The notes beneath the pieces were generated by a model. That model ran no database searches, was not told the origin of the DNA, and worked only from the letters and a program-made list of their open reading frames with translations. Both the position numbers and the translations under genes were made by a program. This document shows, one piece after another, positions 5,711-9,211 of a stretch of DNA of 9,211 bases (positions are counted from its first letter, which is position 1; each line of letters begins with the position of its first letter). Origin of the DNA: Ruminococcaceae bacterium UBA6416 (GTDB lineage: Bacteria; Bacillota; Clostridia; Oscillospirales; Acutalibacteraceae); contig DJPI01000061.1 of NCBI GenBank assembly GCA_002438505.1, positions 205 through 9,415 on the forward strand. The letters run 5' to 3'.

Positions 5711-5738
5711 AAAATAAATAAAAATTAAGGTTAACCTT
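5711..5738 (-). terminator. Weak candidate terminator of the ABC operon
   Basis: On the - strand, 6 bases past the TAG of the last operon gene, AAGG-TTAA-CCTT is followed by AATTTTTATTTATTTT. The stem is only four base pairs if a TTAA loop is assumed, so it is marginal. No better hairpin is visible before the next gene's promoter. Confidence 0.35.
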
Positions 5739-5744
5739 GATGGT

Positions 5745-6428
5745 CTATTGTTTTCCGGTTTTTTCAAGCTCATTCATAAGATTCTTTTTGAATGTGTTGA
5801 TACCATCTCTTTGATGTTTTGAATAGCAAAGGAACTCATAATTCTTGATTTCTTCATAGGCGTATGACTTCTTTTTTGAAAGAATCGGCGGCTCTGTCAT
5901 GTCGGTTGAAAAAAACGAAACGTCATCGTTTTTTAAAACATAAACCTTTCTTTCAAGCGTTTTTTCATACGCCGGATAAAAGCTCTTTTTTCTTGCAAAA
6001 ATCATGTATGCTTTGCCTTCCTTCATCGGTGTAAAAAGATACATATTTCCAAAAATCATTTTTCCTTCGCTTTCCGTGAAAAACGCCCTTTCAAAGCAAT
6101 CAATGACTTCACCCTCTTTTTCGCTCCCTTTATAGACCTTTTTGATTTTCAGCGATACAAGTCCGGCATAATATTCCCACTTTGTTTTTCCGACCGGTTC
6201 GACCTCGGCAATAAGGTCGGCACTTAAAAGGTTTTTGATACTTGCTGAGTATTCATCGCTTTCATCGGTGCTTTCGCCCGGTATATCGGATGATACGGAG
6301 TTGACAATGGCTGAGTCTTGCGCGGTTTCATCATTACAAAGGTCAGTAAAGCTCCTCTTTGTTGCGACGGAAAACGCGGCTGAAACAACGAGCAGAATGA
6401 GCAAGAATCCCCAAAAAGCCTTTTTCAT
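5745..6428 (-). CDS. Exported or membrane-anchored protein, last gene of the ABC operon
   Basis: The 227-residue protein has a classic N-terminal export signal: MKKAFWGF followed by LLILLVVSAAFSVA (to about residue 22). A lipobox is not evident; the first Cys (31) is too far from the hydrophobic core. A Ser/Asp/Glu-rich linker (about 35-62) leads to a globular part with alternating strands such as SADLIAEVEPVG, LVSLKIKKVYKG and GNMYLFTP. The start ATG overlaps the ATPase stop in ATGA, with AAAGGAG just upstream, so translation is coupled to the ATPase gene. I do not recognise the family. Its place after two permeases and an ATPase resembles accessory exported or immunity proteins (LanI-like) of lantibiotic self-protection operons, but there is no sequence proof. 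Confidence 0.8.
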   Translation of the reverse strand: MKKAFWGFLLILLVVSAAFSVATKRSFTDLCNDETAQDSAIVNSVSSDIPGESTDESDEYSASIKNLLSADLIAEVEPVGKTKWEYYAGLVSLKIKKVYKGSEKEGEVIDCFERAFFTESEGKMIFGNMYLFTPMKEGKAYMIFARKKSFYPAYEKTLERKVYVLKNDDVSFFSTDMTEPPILSKKKSYAYEEIKNYEFLCYSKHQRDGINTFKKNLMNELEKTGKQ

Positions 6429-7078
6429 TCTTTGTCACGCTCCTTTGCCATTGAAAACACACCGCTTTTTACTGTTATTACCTTGTCCCAGATTCCGTCA
6501 AACAGCTCCGGCGAATGGCTGGAAATGAGAATAAGGCCGCCCCTTTTCTTTTCCTCGGTGATTATTTTTTTGAGTAGTTCAATGCCATCGTCATCCAGAG
6601 AGTTTGTCGGTTCATCAAGAACGAGAACGTCCGGCATTTCCATGATAGCCTGAGCAAGAACAAGGCGCTGCTTCATTCCAAGCGAAAACTTTGAAAATGC
6701 TTTTTTGCTGTTTGGATCAAGGCCAACTCTGGCTATTGCCTCTCTGATGCCGGAATCATTTGTTTTCTTTTTGATTTTTGAAAGAACTTTCAGGTTTTCA
6801 AACGCACTTAGCTCCGGCCAAAGAGAGTTATTTTCAATCATTACGCCTACATTGCAGGGAATCGGCTTTCCGGGATATATCGGAATGCCTGCAATTTTTA
6901 TGCTGCCCTCGTTTGGAGCAACAAGACCGAGCAAAGTACGCATAAGCATTGTTTTTCCTTAACCGTTTTCACCGATAAGGCCGTATATTTTTCCCTTTTC
7001 GAGTGAGAGACAGACGTTTTTCAGAATGACTTTTCCTTTTATTATTTTTGAAAGATTTTTAATTTCGATATAAGCCAT
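6425..7078 (-). pseudogene. ABC transporter ATP-binding protein, interrupted by a stop codon in Walker A
   Basis: The frame encodes a complete 217-codon BcrA/LanF-type ATPase except for TAA at codon 40 (6961-6959). It reads MAYIEIKNLSKI, LKNVCLSLEKG, then GENG-stop-GKT (36-43), where GENGSGKT is expected; one base change (TCA to TAA) explains it. Everything after is intact: E82 in place of the Q-loop glutamine (IENNSLWPELSAFENL), signature FSLGMKQR (131-138), Walker B VLVLDEPTNSLD (D155-E156) and H188 in ILISSHS. The ATG at 7078 directly follows the upstream permease TAA, with GAGGAAGAA as ribosome binding site. An internal restart at the ATG at 6949 would lack Walker A and could not bind ATP normally. 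TAA ends other genes here, so reassignment is unlikely. It is either a recent nonsense mutation or a base-call error. Confidence 0.9.
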
Positions 7079-7870
7079 TTATTCTTCCTCCAAAATTCCG
7101 ATGTCAATTTTGTCATTGATTATTATTCCGATTAACAAAGTCAAAACAATAATCGCAACAAAATACACTACGCTTTTTTCAAGGGTAATATTCTTAAAAA
7201 TATAGCCGTCAATGAGGCTTTTTCCGGACTCGGCTTGAGAATGGAAATAATATGTTGCATGAACATACGGATTGAGCGAGTGAGTAAAATTCAGCCTGAT
7301 TTCAAGAACCGACTCCATTGAGCAGCCAAGAACAAGGCAGGCGCCGAGAGCCACAATGTACCTCAGTTTTGTAAATATTGAAATAATGTTCAAAAGGATT
7401 GAAAAGAAAGCAGTAAAAAGAAAGCGGAGCGCAAAGAAAAAGAAAAACATATGGCTCTTTTCAAAGAAAAAATGCGGGCTGAAAATTCCTCTTGAAACCG
7501 TAGCCAGAAAAACAGTCAAAAAATATGTACCGGCGCTGACAAAAGATAAAATGAGAACAAAAACCGTTTTCTTGAAAAACCATCTTTTTCTTGAACGATA
7601 TCTTGTGATGCAGTACCAAAGCTCCGTGCCGTAATCGTGCTTGAAAACACCGAGCAGCGGAATAATCGGAACGAACATCATTGCGGAAATTGTTATGCTC
7701 AGTGAAAGGTCAGTATTGTTTTCAATAAAACAAAAAGCTTGTATGGCTGCCGAAATACTGTCCTTTTCATAAAATCCTGTTGGAACCTGAAACGCAAAGA
7801 ACAATGACGAAACTCCTGCAAAAACAATCGTCAGCAAAACAACTTTATAGTTTCTTTTAATCCAAATCAA
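7079..7870 (-). CDS. ABC-2 type transporter permease (second)
   Basis: The 263-residue membrane protein has about six hydrophobic segments (near 10-27, 58-75, 100-125, 140-163, 170-187, 234-252). A basic loop TRYRSRKRWFFKK lies before the third, a layout typical of ABC-2 permeases in antimicrobial-peptide export or self-protection transporters. The best start is TTG at 7870, giving MIWIKRNYK, with GGGGGTGA just upstream inside the end of the preceding gene. No ATG fits better before the first membrane segment. The gap to the upstream permease is four bases, and its stop abuts the ATPase ATG. Very low similarity between such permeases prevents naming a substrate. Confidence 0.85.
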   Translation of the reverse strand: MIWIKRNYKVVLLTIVFAGVSSLFFAFQVPTGFYEKDSISAAIQAFCFIENNTDLSLSITISAMMFVPIIPLLGVFKHDYGTELWYCITRYRSRKRWFFKKTVFVLILSFVSAGTYFLTVFLATVSRGIFSPHFFFEKSHMFFFFFALRFLFTAFFSILLNIISIFTKLRYIVALGACLVLGCSMESVLEIRLNFTHSLNPYVHATYYFHSQAESGKSLIDGYIFKNITLEKSVVYFVAIIVLTLLIGIIINDKIDIGILEEE

Positions 7871-7874
7871 GCTT

Positions 7875-8705
7875 TCACCCCCAGAATTTTTTTATCCGCT
7901 TTGCGCAGGGGAGACAGAGGACGGCAATAAGAACAAGGGGAATGAAGAAAAGAAGCGGCAAAAACCAGAGAGCTTTTCCGTCCTCGGAATTAAACAGCGT
8001 TAAGTAGTAAAACGGTGCAAAGCAGGAGATTTTCTCTGAACCGGCTACGGACGAAAGAATAGTGAGCAACGTGTTAACAATAAAAAACAGCGCAAGAATC
8101 AGAACTCTTGAGCGGCAGAAAAAGAACGAAAGCTTACAAGAAAGAACGGCCATAAGTGCGCAGAAAATCCCCGTCAAAATGACGGAAATTAAACACAGCA
8201 AATATGGATGGCTTATGGTGGCAGCAGGAAAAAGAAGCTTTTCCATCCGGAAAGGAGAAAAGTACCACGCCTGATCCGCCGATATTTGCGAAAAATTATT
8301 GATTTCAACCGGAAATGTTATCATACAGAGAACAAGATTCAAAAGAAGCGGAACGCAAACCACAAGAAAAGCAGAAACCGCAACTGCAAGGAGCTTTCCG
8401 CCAAGGTATTTTTTTACGCCGACCCTTGGAAGAAAAACCGGGAGCATATTGCGCTCATTTTCGGTTATGAATGAATCCGCAAAAGGAAGAACGCAGAGAA
8501 CCGGCATTATATAATAAAGCATGAGAAAAACAGCGTCACTGTCGCTTCCCCAGAGAAACAGCTTCTCTGCTGACGGAATTTCATTAATTTCATGGCCATA
8601 GTAATTGAGACAGGCAAGAACAAACGAAAGAATGCTGAAAAGCAGAGCGGCGGAAAATGCAAACAGAAAGCTGCGTTTTTTGAACACCAAATTCAGTTGA
8701 AACAT
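7875..8705 (-). CDS. ABC-2 type transporter permease (first gene of operon)
   Basis: The 276-residue membrane protein has about six hydrophobic segments (near 13-32, 58-77, 103-125, 165-190, 198-218, 245-265). The second and third are separated by a polar stretch containing ENERNMLPVFLPRVGVKKYLGGK, which matches the cytoplasmic coupling region of ABC-2 permeases. The ATG at 8705 has AAGGAGG at good spacing. It opens a four-gene operon with a second permease, an ATPase and an exported protein. No GntR/YtrA-type regulator or two-component system is encoded within the visible operon. The likely role is moving a peptide or lipid-targeting antibiotic; the substrate is unknown. Confidence 0.88.
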   Translation of the reverse strand: MFQLNLVFKKRSFLFAFSAALLFSILSFVLACLNYYGHEINEIPSAEKLFLWGSDSDAVFLMLYYIMPVLCVLPFADSFITENERNMLPVFLPRVGVKKYLGGKLLAVAVSAFLVVCVPLLLNLVLCMITFPVEINNFSQISADQAWYFSPFRMEKLLFPAATISHPYLLCLISVILTGIFCALMAVLSCKLSFFFCRSRVLILALFFIVNTLLTILSSVAGSEKISCFAPFYYLTLFNSEDGKALWFLPLLFFIPLVLIAVLCLPCAKRIKKFWG

Positions 8706-8725
8706 TTTTTCCCTCCTTGTTGTTT

Positions 8726-8766
8726 ATTATACTTATATGCTAATTTTAAATTCTTACATAAGAATT
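8726..8766 (-). promoter_or_regulatory. Promoter and palindromic operator of the ABC operon
   Basis: On the - strand a perfect -10 TATAAT (8731-8726) lies 20 bases before the ATG. Seventeen bases upstream of it begins AATTCTTACATAAGAATT (8749-8766), a perfect 8-bp inverted repeat with a two-base centre. The -35 hexamer inside it (AGAATT) is poor. A weak -35 covered by a palindrome suggests a dimeric regulator, activator or repressor, binding there. Confidence 0.6.
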
Positions 8767-8814
8767 ACGAAAACACTACATTTATGCTACAAATTTCAAA
8801 TAACGGATTTAGTC

Positions 8815-8840
8815 AAAAAACCCCCGACCGAAGTCGGGGG
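8815..8840 (-). terminator. Terminator of the Cys-rich surface protein gene
   Basis: CCCCCGAC (8821-8828) pairs with GTCGGGGG (8833-8840) around a CGAA loop. On the - strand the stem is followed by six T. It lies 11 bases after the stop at 8852 and insulates the ABC operon promoter from read-through. Confidence 0.9.
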
Positions 8841-8851
8841 AGCGGGTGTGA

Positions 8852-9211
8852 TTAATAATGGGGTGTACCGCATGAGCAGTATTTGTTTGTATTAAATATT
8901 TTCCAGAACAGGCGCGCAATGAGATAGAAGAAATGCGCAATGCCCTTTTTGTGGCAGATATGATTACAGTTGCCGGAGGGGGCGTCGGGTGTGTTCGGCG
9001 TGTCGGGCTTTTCGGGTTCGCTGAACGCTACGCCGCAGGTGTCGCACTTTCCGTCGTTGTTACTGTCGCCGTGACCTTTTGCGGAAATTTCCGTACCCTT
9101 TGCTGTTATAACACCGCAGCCGAGGCAATATGTGTCGCCTGTATAACCCTTTGCGGTGCAGGTTGCGGCTTTGGCGTTTTTAACTGCCGTTCCGCCGACA
9201 TGGTTAGAGGG
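8852..9211 (-). CDS. C-terminal part of a Cys-rich exported surface protein (5' end outside window)
   Basis: This frame is open from the window edge to TAA at 8854-8852 and gives 119 residues. It opens with two short Cys-pair modules: CTAKGYTGDTYCLGCG (residues 18-33) and GHGDSNNDGKCDTCG (46-60). A Pro/Asp/Thr linker (67-80) leads to a terminal segment CNHICHKKG, a hydrophobic stretch IAHFFYLIARLFWKIF (91-106), and KYCSCGTPHY. This Cys-hydrophobic-CxCG..HY ending recurs on large secreted proteins of Clostridia and probably helps hold them at the cell surface, though the mechanism is not known to me. The modules resemble the GYTGD/GH..KCD.CG repeats of such proteins. The catalytic or binding part lies upstream, outside the window. 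Confidence 0.85.
   Translation of the reverse strand, partial: PSNHVGGTAVKNAKAATCTAKGYTGDTYCLGCGVITAKGTEISAKGHGDSNNDGKCDTCGVAFSEPEKPDTPNTPDAPSGNCNHICHKKGIAHFFYLIARLFWKIFNTNKYCSCGTPHY

Noticed and set aside
6425..6949. Short intact ATPase starting at the internal ATG at 6949
   Set aside because: It would lack the first 43 residues, including the Walker A lysine, and no good ribosome binding site precedes it. The upstream codons clearly belong to the same gene.

Overview
The window looks like chromosome from a low-to-moderate GC Gram-positive anaerobe, most likely a Clostridia-class gut bacterium (Oscillospiraceae-like). The support is the SRP RNA–dnaX–ebfC–recR order shared with Bacillus subtilis, SD-rich start sites, and two protein types common in Clostridia: a CFI-box protein and a Cys-rich surface protein ending in a CxCG..HY motif. 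The genus cannot be read from the sequence.

Region 1 (1-3802, + strand) is a conserved housekeeping block. It holds the 3' half of the SRP RNA gene, dnaX (clamp-loader tau/gamma subunit), ebfC/ybaB (nucleoid-associated protein), recR (recombination mediator), smpB and, from its own strong promoter, ssrA (tmRNA). dnaX, ebfC and recR are tightly spaced, and recR overlaps ebfC by one base. smpB and ssrA encode the two partners of trans-translation.

Region 2 (3803-3994) lies just behind the tmRNA. It has a terminator, an exact 15-bp second copy of the tmRNA 3' end 140 bp downstream, a 17-bp inverted copy of the tmRNA T-arm, and a strong bidirectional terminator. This resembles a leftover of integration at the ssrA 3' end.

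Region 3 (4003-5609, all genes on the - strand) is accessory. It has a CFI-box protein with 21-residue tandem repeats, a gene-poor AT-rich stretch with four TTGACAA sites including two face-to-face promoters sharing one -10 hexamer, and a small membrane-anchored protein with an Ig-like C-terminal part.

Region 4 (5745-8705, - strand) is a four-gene operon: permease, permease, ABC ATPase, exported protein. The parts resemble bacitracin/lantibiotic self-protection transporters (BcrAB or LanFEG plus an accessory exported protein). The ATPase has an in-frame TAA in its Walker A motif where serine is expected, while the rest of the operon is intact.

Region 5 (8815-9211) holds a terminator and the last 119 codons of a Cys-rich exported protein that runs off the window.
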